Shown in pieces: positions 1 to 9,260 of a stretch of DNA of 64,000 nt; within the stretch, counting starts at the first letter, position 1, and every line of letters starts with the position of its first letter. Both the position numbers and the translations under genes were made by a program. Location: contig NZ_CP016076.1 in the NCBI RefSeq assembly GCF_001941625.1, positions 2,852,001 to 2,916,000 on the forward strand, written 5' to 3'. Under the pieces are notes generated by a model. The model was not told the DNA's origin and did no database searches. It saw only the letters and a program-made list of their open reading frames with translations. This stretch comes from Actinoalloteichus fjordicus. GTDB lineage: Bacteria; Actinomycetota; Actinomycetes; Mycobacteriales; Pseudonocardiaceae.

Positions 1-2166
1 GCTGCCCAGGGCGCGACCGCCTTCGGCGGCCTCGTCGTCGATGGTCTCCACGCCTTCGGAGCCGTCGTGGTAGATGGCCTGCTTGCGCTTGGGCTGGAGG
101 ATGATCTCGTGCTCGCCGGAGGTGGCTGCGACGCCCTCGTTGCCTCGGTCCTCGTAGCTGGAGCGCAGCACGTAGAACAGGTTGGCGTCGCCGCCGTGTC
201 CGCCGTCCTCCTGGATCGTCGTGACGCCCTCGCAGTTCTGGATGTTGCTCTGCGGGTGGGCGTGCACGTCATGGCCGAGCGCGGTCTGCACGGTGACGGC
301 GGAACAGCTGATGCCGTCCCCGATGCTGCCGTCCTCCTGGTCCTCCACCGAGACGTCGTAGGCCACCCGGTCGCCCCACTCGAAGAGACTTCCGTCGCCC
401 GGAGTGGTGAACTCGACCTGCGGAGCGAAGTTGCCGATCGTGATCGTCACCCGGCGCACGGTCTCCCGGCCCGCCGAGTTCGTCACGGTGAGCTTGGCGT
501 TGTAGACGCCTGCCTCGGTGTAGGTGTGCGTGCCGGTGATGCCGTCGGCGTCGTCGACGCCGTCACCCTCGAAGTCCCAGGCGTAGGTCAGGTCGCCGCC
601 GTTGGGGTCGGAGGTGCCGGTGGCGTCGAAGGTCACCTCGAGCGGGGCTTCGCCCGAGGTCTCGGTGGTGGCCAGCGAGACGTCCGGGGACTGCACACCC
701 TGGGTGTGGTCGATCCGGTACAGCCCGGCGTAGGTGCCGGGGGTGAAGAACCCGCCGCCGTACTCGATGACGTAGAGCGAGCCCTCCGGGCCGAACTCCA
801 TGTCCATCGGCTGGTTGAAGTCCAATTCCTCGAGGAACGGCGTCATCGAGGAGTAGTCGCCGTTCTCGTCGAACCGGACGTCCGCCACGAAGTTTCTTGA
901 GTATTCGTAGAAGAAGTGTGCGCCGTCGTACGACTCGGGGAACTTGGTCGGCGAGTCGAGCGATTCGTCGTAGCGGTACACCGGCCCGCCGAAGGCGGAG
1001 TTGCCGCCTTCACAGGAGATCTCGGGGAACTCCTCGGAGCAGCCGTAGGTGTAGAAGATGTCCGCAGGCGTGGCGGGCGGCAGGTCGGTCAGGCCCGTGT
1101 TGTTGGGGGAGTCGTTGACCGGGGCGTCGCAGTCGAAGGCCGGGCCGGACTCGCCGGTGGCGAAGTCGTAGTCCCGGTAGGGCTCGTTGGGCCCCATGCA
1201 GAAGGGCCAGCCGCCGTTGCCGGGGCCGTCCATGAGGTAGACCTCGTCGTAGGCGTGCGGACCCCGCTCGGGGTTGCCGTCCCGCGCGTCCGGCCCGACG
1301 ACGCCGAGGAAGATCCGGTCGGTCTCCTGGTCGACGCTGAATCGGAAGGGATTGCGCAGGCCCATGTAGTAGACCTCGGGGCGGGTGCCCTCGGTGCCCT
1401 CCGGGAACAGGTTGCCCTCGGGGATGGTGTAGCTGCCGTCGTCCTCGACGTGGATGCGCAGGAGCTTGCCGCGCAGGTCGTTGGTGTTGCCGGAGGACCG
1501 CTGCGCGTCGAAGGCCGACCGGCTCTCGCGCTCGTCGATGGGGGTGTACCCGTCGGAGGCCCAGGAGTTGGTGTTGTCTCCGGTGGACAGGTACAGGTTG
1601 CCCTCGGAGTCGAAGTCGATGTCACCGCCCACGTGACAGCACAGGTCGCGCTGCGTGGGCACTTCCAGGATGATCTGCTCGCTGTCGCGGTCGATCACGT
1701 CGCCTTCGAGCGTGAATCGGGACAGGCGGTTGCGCGGCTCGGGGTCCGGTGGGGAGTAATAGGTGTAGACCCAGCCGTTCTCCTCGAAGTCGGGGTCCAC
1801 GGCGATGCCCTGGAGCCCGTCCTCCTCGCCTGCGTAGACCTGGATCTCCGCGGCGGTGGTCACGTTGTAGCTGTCCGGGTTGAAGATCTTGATGATGCCG
1901 CGTCGGTCGGTCATCAGCACGCGGCCGTCCGGGGTGACGGCCAAGGCCATCGGCTCGCCGACGTCCTCGGTGAGCTGGATCTTCTCGAAGTCGCCCGCTG
2001 CCTCGGCGAAGGGCGTCAGGTCCTCGGGGACCTGGGTGAGCCGGGGGCTCGCGTCCGGCGATTGCTGGTCTGCCTGTTGGGCGACCGCCGGAGCGACCCC
2101 CGCCAGTGGCACCAGCAGCGCTGCACCGAGGGCTAGCCCCAGTGCGCGACGGCGTATCGATGACAT
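1..2166 (-). CDS. Secreted PQQ-type sugar dehydrogenase with PKD domain (3' end outside window)
   Basis: The 722 visible codons have no stop, so the C-terminus lies beyond position 1. An Arg-rich start, a hydrophobic stretch and an AVA-type cleavage site (residues about 1-30) form a signal peptide. Residues about 55-470 resemble the six-bladed propeller of glucose/sorbosone dehydrogenases, with CCHVGGDIDF, a STGDNTNSW segment and GLRNPFRFSVD. A PKD domain follows at about 490-565 (AWDFEGDG, then GVYNAKLTVTN). The likely role is extracellular oxidation or binding of sugars. In actinomycetes such proteins often continue into ThuA-like or carbohydrate-binding domains, which cannot be seen here. 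An AAAGGA ribosome site lies 6 nt before the ATG. Confidence 0.85.
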   Translation of the reverse strand, partial: MSSIRRRALGLALGAALLVPLAGVAPAVAQQADQQSPDASPRLTQVPEDLTPFAEAAGDFEKIQLTEDVGEPMALAVTPDGRVLMTDRRGIIKIFNPDSYNVTTAAEIQVYAGEEDGLQGIAVDPDFEENGWVYTYYSPPDPEPRNRLSRFTLEGDVIDRDSEQIILEVPTQRDLCCHVGGDIDFDSEGNLYLSTGDNTNSWASDGYTPIDERESRSAFDAQRSSGNTNDLRGKLLRIHVEDDGSYTIPEGNLFPEGTEGTRPEVYYMGLRNPFRFSVDQETDRIFLGVVGPDARDGNPERGPHAYDEVYLMDGPGNGGWPFCMGPNEPYRDYDFATGESGPAFDCDAPVNDSPNNTGLTDLPPATPADIFYTYGCSEEFPEISCEGGNSAFGGPVYRYDESLDSPTKFPESYDGAHFFYEYSRNFVADVRFDENGDYSSMTPFLEELDFNQPMDMEFGPEGSLYVIEYGGGFFTPGTYAGLYRIDHTQGVQSPDVSLATTETSGEAPLEVTFDATGTSDPNGGDLTYAWDFEGDGVDDADGITGTHTYTEAGVYNAKLTVTNSAGRETVRRVTITIGNFAPQVEFTTPGDGSLFEWGDRVAYDVSVEDQEDGSIGDGISCSAVTVQTALGHDVHAHPQSNIQNCEGVTTIQEDGGHGGDANLFYVLRSSYEDRGNEGVAATSGEHEIILQPKRKQAIYHDGSEGVETIDDEAAEGGRALGS

Positions 2167-2388
2167 GCGAGTCCTTTCTGGACATGGCGAGACGGTGACC
2201 GTGCTCTCCCGCCGCCAGGAGAGCCCGACCACTTTCTTCGGGGCGGCCCCAAGTATGTGAATGCATTCGGTGTTAACACAGTCTTTATTCTTGCGAAATA
2301 CTGTGCTATGGCGACGGGCATAGGACGTGTGCGATGGCGAAGAAAGAATGTTCAGGCACCCTCTGTGCTGGCTGTGAAGAGGGTTGAG

Positions 2389-3753
2389 TCAGCCATTCGT
2401 CGGATTCTGGTCTGCCGATCGAATTAATTCACCGCTTGTACTATGCGGGTCGTTCGTCTTGATTCGCCGGCTGCCGGATCGGGCCAGGAACACCCAGCCG
2501 AGAACACCTAGCGCGAGCAGGATCAGCCCGCCGAGGACCGAGCGGGACGGCAGGCTGAGGGCCAGCAGCACACAGCCCGCCAGGCCTGCCGCCGCCAGCG
2601 GTCGCGGCGGCCGGTGCTCGGCCCGACTCAGCGTCCACGCGGCGGCGTTGGCGATCGCGTAGTAGACCAGCACTCCGAAGGAGGAGAAGCCGATCACCTC
2701 GCGGAGATCGGCCGTCAGCACGGCGGCCGCGGCCACCACGCCCACCGCGAGCTCGGCCCGCAACGGCACCCCGTGCCGGGCGTCGACCTCGGCGAGCACG
2801 CCGGGCAGCCTGCGATCCCGCGCCATCGCCAGCACCGTTCGCGAGACGCCGAGCAGCAGGGCGGACAGCGCTGCCCCGGCCGCCAGCACCGCCCCCGCCC
2901 GCACGAACGGCGTCGCCGCGGCGAGGTCCGAGGCCGCGACCACCGACGCGAGCGGGTCCGACCACCCTGCCACCGCGTCGGCGCCGACGCCCACGAGCAG
3001 CGTCGAGGCCAGGCCGAGATAGACGATCAACGTGATGCCCAGTGCGATCGGCACGGCGCGGCCGATCGTCCGTCGTGGACTTCGCACCTCCTCGCCCAGC
3101 GTCGTGATGCGTGCATAGCCTGCGAAGGCGAAGAAGAGCAGCCCGGCGGCCTCCAGCAACCCGCCCGGACTCGGCGCCGCCGCCGCCCCTGCGACGACGC
3201 CGACGGGCCTCGGGTCGCCCCACCCGGCCGCGATCGCGACGAACACCAGGACCAGCAGTACCGACACGACCGCGATCCTGGTGAACCACAGGGCGCGGCG
3301 CACGCCGAACAGACTCAGCGCGGTCAGCGCCAGCAGCGTCGCCGCCGCGACCGGTCGGGCCTGCTCCGGCCACAGATAGAACCCGACGGTCAGCGCCATC
3401 GCCGCGCAGCTCGCCGTCTTCCCGACGATGAAGCACCACCCCGCCAGGTAGCCCCAGAACGGTCCGAGTCGTTCCCGCCCGTAGACGTAGGTTCCGCCCG
3501 CGACCGGGTATCGCGCGGCCAGCCGAGCCGAGGAGATCGCGTTGCACACCGCCACGAAGCCCGCCAGCGCGAGTGCGAGCAGCACGAGCGTTCCGGCCGC
3601 GCGGGCCGCAGGCGAGAAGGCGGTGAAGACGCCGGCGCCGAGCATCGCGCCAAGGCCGACGAACACCGCGTCACCGGTGCCCAGCCGACGGCGCAGTGCT
3701 CCGCCGCGCTCCTCGTCGCCCTTCGGTCCTCGATCTGCAGACGGCGGCTTCAT
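2389..3753 (-). CDS. APC-family amino acid/polyamine permease
   Basis: This 454-residue integral membrane transporter has about 12 hydrophobic segments. The N-terminus carries the APC signature GDAVFVGLGAMLGAGVFTA and TM2 follows shortly after. APC members import amino acids or amines by proton symport or exchange; the substrate cannot be read from sequence. The frame is open further upstream to about 4167, but that part is antisense to the regulator gene. ATG 3753 sits just before the conserved N-terminus and is preferred. The gene is divergent from a TetR regulator with about 150 bp between them, so local control by that regulator is likely (inference). Confidence 0.85.
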   Translation of the reverse strand: MKPPSADRGPKGDEERGGALRRRLGTGDAVFVGLGAMLGAGVFTAFSPAARAAGTLVLLALALAGFVAVCNAISSARLAARYPVAGGTYVYGRERLGPFWGYLAGWCFIVGKTASCAAMALTVGFYLWPEQARPVAAATLLALTALSLFGVRRALWFTRIAVVSVLLVLVFVAIAAGWGDPRPVGVVAGAAAAPSPGGLLEAAGLLFFAFAGYARITTLGEEVRSPRRTIGRAVPIALGITLIVYLGLASTLLVGVGADAVAGWSDPLASVVAASDLAAATPFVRAGAVLAAGAALSALLLGVSRTVLAMARDRRLPGVLAEVDARHGVPLRAELAVGVVAAAAVLTADLREVIGFSSFGVLVYYAIANAAAWTLSRAEHRPPRPLAAAGLAGCVLLALSLPSRSVLGGLILLALGVLGWVFLARSGSRRIKTNDPHSTSGELIRSADQNPTNG

Positions 3754-3906
3754 CGTGACACGTCCTGTCCTGGTCGGGAGTCGAGAACATCGGTGACGGA
3801 ATGTGATCAATGAAGTCGCAGGTCCCGCTTGATCTTCGACCCAGTAAGGTCGCACAGGGTAGTCGGAATACGTGACACGCCGGGAAACAGGAGCTGACGA
3901 GAAGGA

Positions 3907-4506
3907 ATGCCCGAACGGCAATCGCGCCGCGCGCTGCTCGCCGAGGCGGCCATCGAGGTCCTCGCCCGCGAGGGTGGTCGCGGGCTCACCCATCGTGCGG
4001 TCGACCGCGAGGCCGCGCAGCCCGAGGGCACCACGGCGGACCTCTTTCCCAGCCGAGAATCGCTCATGGAGGCGATCGCCGCACACATGTCCGAACAGCA
4101 TCGCGCTGCCGTGCGGGCACTGCACGAGCAGCGGCCGGAGGTCGTCACCGCCGAGGACGTCGACCACCTATACCGCGCGATGCTGGTCCGCTCCACGCTG
4201 GACGGTCGCGCTCAGTTCCTCGCCCTGGTGGAGCTGTATCTGGAGGCCGTGCGCAGGCCGAGCATCCGGGCCGCCCTCGGCGAGATGGTGACCGCCAACA
4301 TCGACTCGGCGGTCGCGCTGCACCGCGAGGCGGGCCGGACCCTGCGCCACGAGGAGGCGGGCAGGCTCGACGCCTACTTCCTCGGGCTCGCCGTCTCCCT
4401 GCTCGCGTTGCCGGGTGATGTGCTGCATCGCGGCGGGCTGGACGATCCCGGTGCTCTCGCGCCCGCCTTGCGGGCTGCGGCGTCCATGCCCACCGTGTCG
4501 GACTGA
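3907..4506 (+). CDS. TetR-family transcriptional regulator
   Basis: At 199 residues this is typical TetR length. The N-terminal helix-turn-helix runs over residues about 5-55 (RALLAEAAIEVLAREGGRGL, then THRAVDREAAQPEGTTADLF). The rest is the helical ligand/dimerisation domain. GAGAAGGA precedes the ATG. It faces the APC permease across a short shared promoter region, the classic arrangement of a repressor next to its target. The ligand is unknown; a permease substrate or drug-like amine is a guess. Confidence 0.85.
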   Translation: MPERQSRRALLAEAAIEVLAREGGRGLTHRAVDREAAQPEGTTADLFPSRESLMEAIAAHMSEQHRAAVRALHEQRPEVVTAEDVDHLYRAMLVRSTLDGRAQFLALVELYLEAVRRPSIRAALGEMVTANIDSAVALHREAGRTLRHEEAGRLDAYFLGLAVSLLALPGDVLHRGGLDDPGALAPALRAAASMPTVSD

Positions 4507-4736
4507 GCACCCCGACTCGAGCGCCCCGGACTCGAGCACCCCGCCATGCGGGTCCGCCGGGTGCCCGTAGCGGCCCGCGCCGATCGGCGTGAACCTGCTG
4601 GTGCCTCGATTCGTGTGTGCTGTCCGGTGTACCCCGCTCCCGACCGCCGCTCGCCGGCTCGGCTCGATCTTCCCCAGCCTTGATCCTCCGTGGCGGCCGG
4701 GCCGGCGCCGCGCAGGCTGCCGTGACCCGCAACGCG

Positions 4737-4773
4737 TCGGGCCGCGTCGAAGAAGGACTTCGACGCGGCCCGA
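4737..4773 (-). terminator. Strong terminator after secDF
   Basis: Perfect 16-bp inverted repeat (4737-4752 with 4758-4773) and a 5-nt loop AAGGA, lying about 20 bp past the secDF stop. The stem is GC-rich with no U tract, as usual for actinomycete terminators. Confidence 0.85.
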
Positions 4774-4795
4774 GTGATCAGCGATGAGCGAGAGG

Positions 4796-7117
4796 CTAGA
4801 CGACCGCTCCGCTGCCGTGCTCGTCTCGCTTCTTCTTCTTGCGGACCCTCGCCGCACCCGGCCACTTCGCATCGAGGCCGATCGCGAGCGGCGCGGCGAC
4901 CACGATGGTCGTCACGTTGCCGATCACGGCACCGATGATCACGGCCAGGGCGAAGTCGACCAGGGAGCCGCTGCCGAGGAACAACAGCGCGCCGAGCACC
5001 GCGAAGACACCGATGCCGGTGTTCACCGTTCGTGGCATGGTCTGCAGCACCGCGGCGCCCGCGACCCGATAGAACGGATCCTTGGGTCGATCGGCGCGTA
5101 GCTCGCGTACTCGGTCGAAGACGACGACCGAGTCGTTGACCGAGTATCCGATCACGGTGAGCATCGAGGCGACGAACACCCCGTCGACCAGTCTGCCGGT
5201 CCAGGCGAACACGCCGAGCAGGAACACCACGTCGGCGGCCAGTCCGACGATCACGGCAAGGCCCAGCCGCCAGTCGAACCGGAACGACAGGTAGATCACC
5301 TGGGCCAGCGCACCCAGCAACAGCGCGAGGATCGCTCGATCTCGTAGCTCCTCGCCGAGGCTCGGGCCGATCAGGTCGCTCTGCAGCTGTTCGGCCGGAC
5401 CCACCGCCGAGATGACGGCCTCGCGGATCTCGCCGACCCGCTCCTCCTCCAGCGGGCCGGTGCGAATGGTGAGGCCGTTGCCGTCGGCGCCGGAGACCGC
5501 CGCGTCGTCGAAGCCCGCCTGTTCGAGCGAACTGCGGACCGCACCGAGGTCGGGCTCCTGCTCGGCCTGGTAGGAGATGTAGCGGCCGCCGGTGAAGTCG
5601 ACGCCGAGGTTCAGCCCGCGCACGGCGAGGCCGGAGCCGACCACGACGAGCACGATCCCGAAGGCGATCATCCACTTGCGCCAGTTCTTCAGGAAGTCGG
5701 GAGACCTCCGCTCGAACCACTGACGCAGTCGCCCGAGATGCGCGATACCGCTGATCTTGGGGTGCCGGGCGACGGGACCTCGGAACACGAGCTGCTGGAG
5801 CACCCGGCTGAGCACCAGGGCACTGAACATCGACGCGATGACACCGGTGCTCAGCGTGATGCCGAAGCCGCGTACCGGGCCGGTGGCCAGTGCGAACAGC
5901 AGCGCCGCCGCCAGCAGGGTGGTGATGTTGGAGTCGGCGATGGCGGTGATGGCGCCCTTGAAGCCGCCGTTGACCGCGTTGCTCATCCGGCGTTTCGCCG
6001 ACTTCGTGCCGACCCCGGCGGCGTACTCCTCACGAGATCGCTCGTAGATCAGCACGTTGGCGTCCATCGCCATGCCGATCGCCAGCACGAATCCCGCGAG
6101 GCCGGGCAGCGTGATCGTGGCGCCGATCGCCAGCAGCAGGCCGAAGGCGATCGCGGTGTAGGCGGTGAGGGCGATGGTGGCGATCAGGCCCGCGAGCCGG
6201 TAGACGAAGATCAGGAAGAGGCCGGTGATGCTGATGCCGATGACGGCGGCGGTGATGCTGGCGTCGATGGCGTCCTGACCCAGTGTCGGGCCGAGGGTCC
6301 GCTGCTCGACGACCTCCACGGGCACCGGAAGGGCACCGTCGCTGATCAGCAGGGCGAGCTGCTCGGCCTCCTCCTGATTGAAGTCGCCCGTGATCGAGGT
6401 CTCGCCGCCGCCGGTGATGCCGACGTTGCAGGTGGTGTCGCCCTGCACCTCGGGGGCGGAGATGATCGTGTTGTCCAGCACGATCGCCACCCGTCGGGCG
6501 GGGTCGCCGTACGGGGCGCAGGCGGCCTGGCCGGTGACCTGGGCCCAGCCGCCCGCATCGGCGAAGTCGAGACCGACGTACCAGCCTCGGCCGGTCTGGC
6601 CGTCCAGCCGCGCGGTGGCGCGGTTGATCGCCTCGCCGGTCATGGCGGCGGGCGCAAGTCGCAGCGCCGCGCCGTTCTCGTCGGTGAGGACCAGCTCTTC
6701 GGTCGCCTGTGCCTCCGGATCGGCGGCCTCCTCGGCCTCCTCCGGGCTTGCGGCGGCGATCACGGGATGGATGGTCAGCTGGGCGGTGCGCCCGATGGTG
6801 GCCAGGGCCTCCTCGGGGTCCTCCACACCGGGTAGTTCGACGACGACCCGGTTGTCGCCGGATCGGACCAGATTCGGCTCGGCGACGCCGAGGGAGTCCA
6901 CCCGGCGACGGATGACCTCCAGCGTCTGGTTCATCGACTCGTCATCGATGACGACGCCGTCGCCGGGAATGCCCTCGAGGGTGATCTGGGTGCCGCCTTC
7001 GAGGTCCAGCCCCAGCCGTGGCTCGGTGGTGAACAACAGTGCGCCAGAGGCGATGAGCACGATCAGGGACAGCAGTCCCCGTACCAACAGCCCGCGCCGT
7101 TCTGATGTGCCTGACAC
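4796..7117 (-). CDS. secDF: Fused SecDF protein-export membrane protein
   Basis: This 773-residue fusion of SecD and SecF forms the proton-driven accessory motor of the Sec translocon. The SecD half starts with one TM, the LGLDLEGGTQITLE motif and a large periplasmic P1 domain, then a six-TM block with the GFVLAIGMAMDANVLIYER motif. The SecF half begins at about residue 480, with GVDFTGGRYISY and VIGYSVNDSVVVFDR. Actinobacterial main copies are usually split secD-secF next to yajC; here neither yajC nor relA is present, so this is probably an additional fused copy. It ends with a basic tail and is followed by a strong terminator. Confidence 0.93.
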   Translation of the reverse strand: MSGTSERRGLLVRGLLSLIVLIASGALLFTTEPRLGLDLEGGTQITLEGIPGDGVVIDDESMNQTLEVIRRRVDSLGVAEPNLVRSGDNRVVVELPGVEDPEEALATIGRTAQLTIHPVIAAASPEEAEEAADPEAQATEELVLTDENGAALRLAPAAMTGEAINRATARLDGQTGRGWYVGLDFADAGGWAQVTGQAACAPYGDPARRVAIVLDNTIISAPEVQGDTTCNVGITGGGETSITGDFNQEEAEQLALLISDGALPVPVEVVEQRTLGPTLGQDAIDASITAAVIGISITGLFLIFVYRLAGLIATIALTAYTAIAFGLLLAIGATITLPGLAGFVLAIGMAMDANVLIYERSREEYAAGVGTKSAKRRMSNAVNGGFKGAITAIADSNITTLLAAALLFALATGPVRGFGITLSTGVIASMFSALVLSRVLQQLVFRGPVARHPKISGIAHLGRLRQWFERRSPDFLKNWRKWMIAFGIVLVVVGSGLAVRGLNLGVDFTGGRYISYQAEQEPDLGAVRSSLEQAGFDDAAVSGADGNGLTIRTGPLEEERVGEIREAVISAVGPAEQLQSDLIGPSLGEELRDRAILALLLGALAQVIYLSFRFDWRLGLAVIVGLAADVVFLLGVFAWTGRLVDGVFVASMLTVIGYSVNDSVVVFDRVRELRADRPKDPFYRVAGAAVLQTMPRTVNTGIGVFAVLGALLFLGSGSLVDFALAVIIGAVIGNVTTIVVAAPLAIGLDAKWPGAARVRKKKKRDEHGSGAVV

Positions 7118-7197
7118 GTTGAGTCTCCGCGGTCGGATTCCCGCTGCGCGGCGGCGACGGGAAGCAGTGAGACGGCCGCATGGGCGGTCGTCATGGC

Positions 7198-7605
7198 TCA
7201 GCGGGTCGGCGGTGCGGGCGGCCCCCGGCTGCTGTCGGGTGCCGACCAGGCGGGACGCAGGTCGCGGATGCTCGGCGGGATCGGCCGGTGTTCGAGGAAT
7301 CGGGGAGTCGCGAGCATCGGAGCGGCCGAGGGACCGAGGAGCTGCTCCCGGTGGGGCGACTCCTCGACGACGCCGCCGCCCACCTGGGTGCGCGCCCCTT
7401 GCCAGGCCGTGCCCGAGAACGGGCGCACGCCACGGGAACCGGTGCGTTCCACGGACTCGGTGCGGGCGCTGAGGAATGCCTGCCCGGTCGTCGAGCCGGT
7501 GACGCCGGTGCGAACGCCTGCGGCGGAGAACAGTCCGAGCACCGCGGAGAGCGTCGCGACGACGACCAACGGCCAGGAGAGCACTCGCCCGGAGCGTGTG
7601 CTCAT
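7198..7605 (-). CDS. Small hypothetical membrane-anchored or secreted protein
   Basis: I do not recognise this 135-residue product. It starts with a basic residue cluster and one hydrophobic segment (residues about 10-32, WPLVVVATLSAVLGLFSAAG), a signal anchor or signal peptide. The rest is low-complexity, rich in Arg, Pro, Ser and Gly. An AGGGAG ribosome site lies just before ATG 7605. It sits 80 bp upstream of secDF on the same strand and may be cotranscribed. Overlapping plus-strand frames in this region lack comparable start signals. Confidence 0.5.
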   Translation of the reverse strand: MSTRSGRVLSWPLVVVATLSAVLGLFSAAGVRTGVTGSTTGQAFLSARTESVERTGSRGVRPFSGTAWQGARTQVGGGVVEESPHREQLLGPSAAPMLATPRFLEHRPIPPSIRDLRPAWSAPDSSRGPPAPPTR

Positions 7606-7699
7606 GACTGCTCCCTGGATCGAGGCGGTTGCTCGGGGCGGAGTGTACCGAGTGGGGTTGTCATGGCCAGGCCCCGACAGTAGCTTCTAGACATCCCAC

Positions 7700-7724
7700 G
7701 TCCGATGTCGGATGTCCGACTCGG
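7700..7724. promoter_or_regulatory. Inverted repeat upstream of the sialidase gene
   Basis: ACATCC at 7700-7705 is mirrored by GGATGT at 7719-7724, and the centre contains a second small palindrome, TCCGATGTCGGA. This lies about 60 bp before the sialidase start and could be an operator. There is no experimental or family support. Confidence 0.3.
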
Positions 7725-7785
7725 TCGCCGGACCGATCGAGCCGTCCACTGCGGCGACTCGACCGCTCATCCTCAAAGGAGCGTG

Positions 7786-9015
7786 ATGAGACCCTTACCG
7801 CGCATCGCATCGACCCTGCTGGTCGCGGCCGTGACCGTCGGGACCGCCGGGACCTGGTCGGCGGCGGGCCAGACCAGTCCCGTCGCGGATCCACAGGCGG
7901 ACCACGCGTCCGACCCCGCCGCCGCGTCGGCTGTCTACACCTCGGGAACCGAGGGCTACGACACCTTCCGCATCCCGGCGATCATCCGGGCACCCGGCGG
8001 CGACCTGCTGGCCTTCGCCGAGGGGCGCCGCGACGGCGGCGGGGACAGCGGCGACATCGACCTCGTCCTCAAGCGCTCTGCCGACGACGGCGCGACCTGG
8101 AGCGATCTGACCGTGGTCGGGGACAACGGCCCGAACACCTTCGGAAATCCCAGCCCGGTGGTCGATCCCGAGACCGGCCGGGTCGTCCTGCTCTCCACGC
8201 ACAACGGCGGCGACGTCACCGAGACCGAGATCAGGGCGGGCGAGGTCGAGGAGCCCGACTCCCGCCGAGTGTGGGTGCAGCACAGCGAGGACGACGGCCG
8301 GACCTGGACCGAACCCCGCGAGATCACCGAGGACGTCAAGCTGCCCGGCTGGCGGTGGTACGCGACGGGGCCCGTGCATGCGATCGCGCTGCGCGAGGGC
8401 CCGCATGCGGGGCGCCTGGTGGTGCCCGCCAATCACTCCAGCTCGCCGCCCGAGGGCAGCACCGACGTCGGGACCGAGGACAAGTACTACGACGCTCACC
8501 TGATCTACAGCGACGACGGCGGCCTGACCTGGTCCATCGGCGCACTGGAGCCCACTCCGGACGGCGTGGTCAACGGCAACGAGTCGACGGTGGCCGAACT
8601 GCCCGGCGGCAGGCTCTACGTCAACACCCGCAACCAGAACGGCACCGCGCCGGGCAACCGTGCCGCCGCCTACAGCAGCGACGGCGGCGCGAGCTTCGAC
8701 GGCCCGCTCCAGCCGGTGCCCGCGGTCATCGCCCCGGTCGTCCAGGGCAGTCTGCTCCAGGTCCAGGACGGCCCACTGCTGCTCGCGGCACCGGGGAGTC
8801 CGAACCGACGGGAGCGCCTCACCGTGCGGTCGAGCGCCGACGAGGGCGAGACCTGGTCCGACGGCGCCGTTCTCTCCGAGGCGCCTGCGGCCTACTCGGA
8901 TCTCGTGGCACTGACGGCGGACGAGGTCGGCGTCTACTACGAGACCGGCGTCGACTCGACCTACGAGACGATCTCCTTCCAGCGCCTGTCGGTGAGTGCG
9001 GCGGCGCAGGGCTGA
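7786..9015 (+). CDS. Secreted exo-alpha-sialidase
   Basis: This 409-residue glycoside hydrolase (GH33-type neuraminidase fold) should release terminal sialic acids outside the cell. ATG 7786 is chosen because AAAGGAG stands 3-9 nt before it; the frame stays open 27 codons upstream. An N-terminal signal peptide is seen (residues about 1-28, RRIASTLLVAAV-like core ending near AAG). The RIP motif FRIPA follows at about residue 57. Five Asp-box repeats mark the propeller: SADDGATW, SEDDGRTW, SDDGGLTW, SSDGGASF and SADEGETW. No carbohydrate-binding module or sortase signal is attached, so a soluble secreted enzyme is expected. No sialic acid catabolic genes lie nearby. Confidence 0.92.
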   Translation: MRPLPRIASTLLVAAVTVGTAGTWSAAGQTSPVADPQADHASDPAAASAVYTSGTEGYDTFRIPAIIRAPGGDLLAFAEGRRDGGGDSGDIDLVLKRSADDGATWSDLTVVGDNGPNTFGNPSPVVDPETGRVVLLSTHNGGDVTETEIRAGEVEEPDSRRVWVQHSEDDGRTWTEPREITEDVKLPGWRWYATGPVHAIALREGPHAGRLVVPANHSSSPPEGSTDVGTEDKYYDAHLIYSDDGGLTWSIGALEPTPDGVVNGNESTVAELPGGRLYVNTRNQNGTAPGNRAAAYSSDGGASFDGPLQPVPAVIAPVVQGSLLQVQDGPLLLAAPGSPNRRERLTVRSSADEGETWSDGAVLSEAPAAYSDLVALTADEVGVYYETGVDSTYETISFQRLSVSAAAQG

Positions 9016-9248
9016 GCAGCCGAGTCCGGCCCTGATCGTCCGCCGCCCGCCACGGTGTTCGGTCGGGGCCTCGCGTCTCGCCGTCCCATCCCCTGCCCCG
9101 GCGCCGGGGCGGCTTCGCGATCGACGGGCGAGGGCAGGCGAGCTCGCCGGACCGGGCGGCGGGAGCGGCACCGCATCGTCGAGACGCTCGTCGTCCGACC
9201 GGCTACCGAGAGCGACGGCTGTGTGTAGGTCGTGCACGGCGACGGTGA

Positions 9249-9254
9249 CAGAAT
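9249..9254 (+). promoter_or_regulatory. Possible -10 element of a leaderless GNAT transcript
   Basis: CAGAAT ends 6 nt before ATG 9261 and no Shine-Dalgarno is present. It resembles the TANNNT hexamers at the same distance from other starts in this window, but lacks the first T. Confidence 0.35.
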
Positions 9255-9260
9255 ACGGCG

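Noticed and set aside
7180-7690. Overlapping plus-strand frames upstream of the sialidase
   Set aside because: The minus-strand gene at 7198-7605 has an AGGGAG site and a hydrophobic start; the plus frames have neither.
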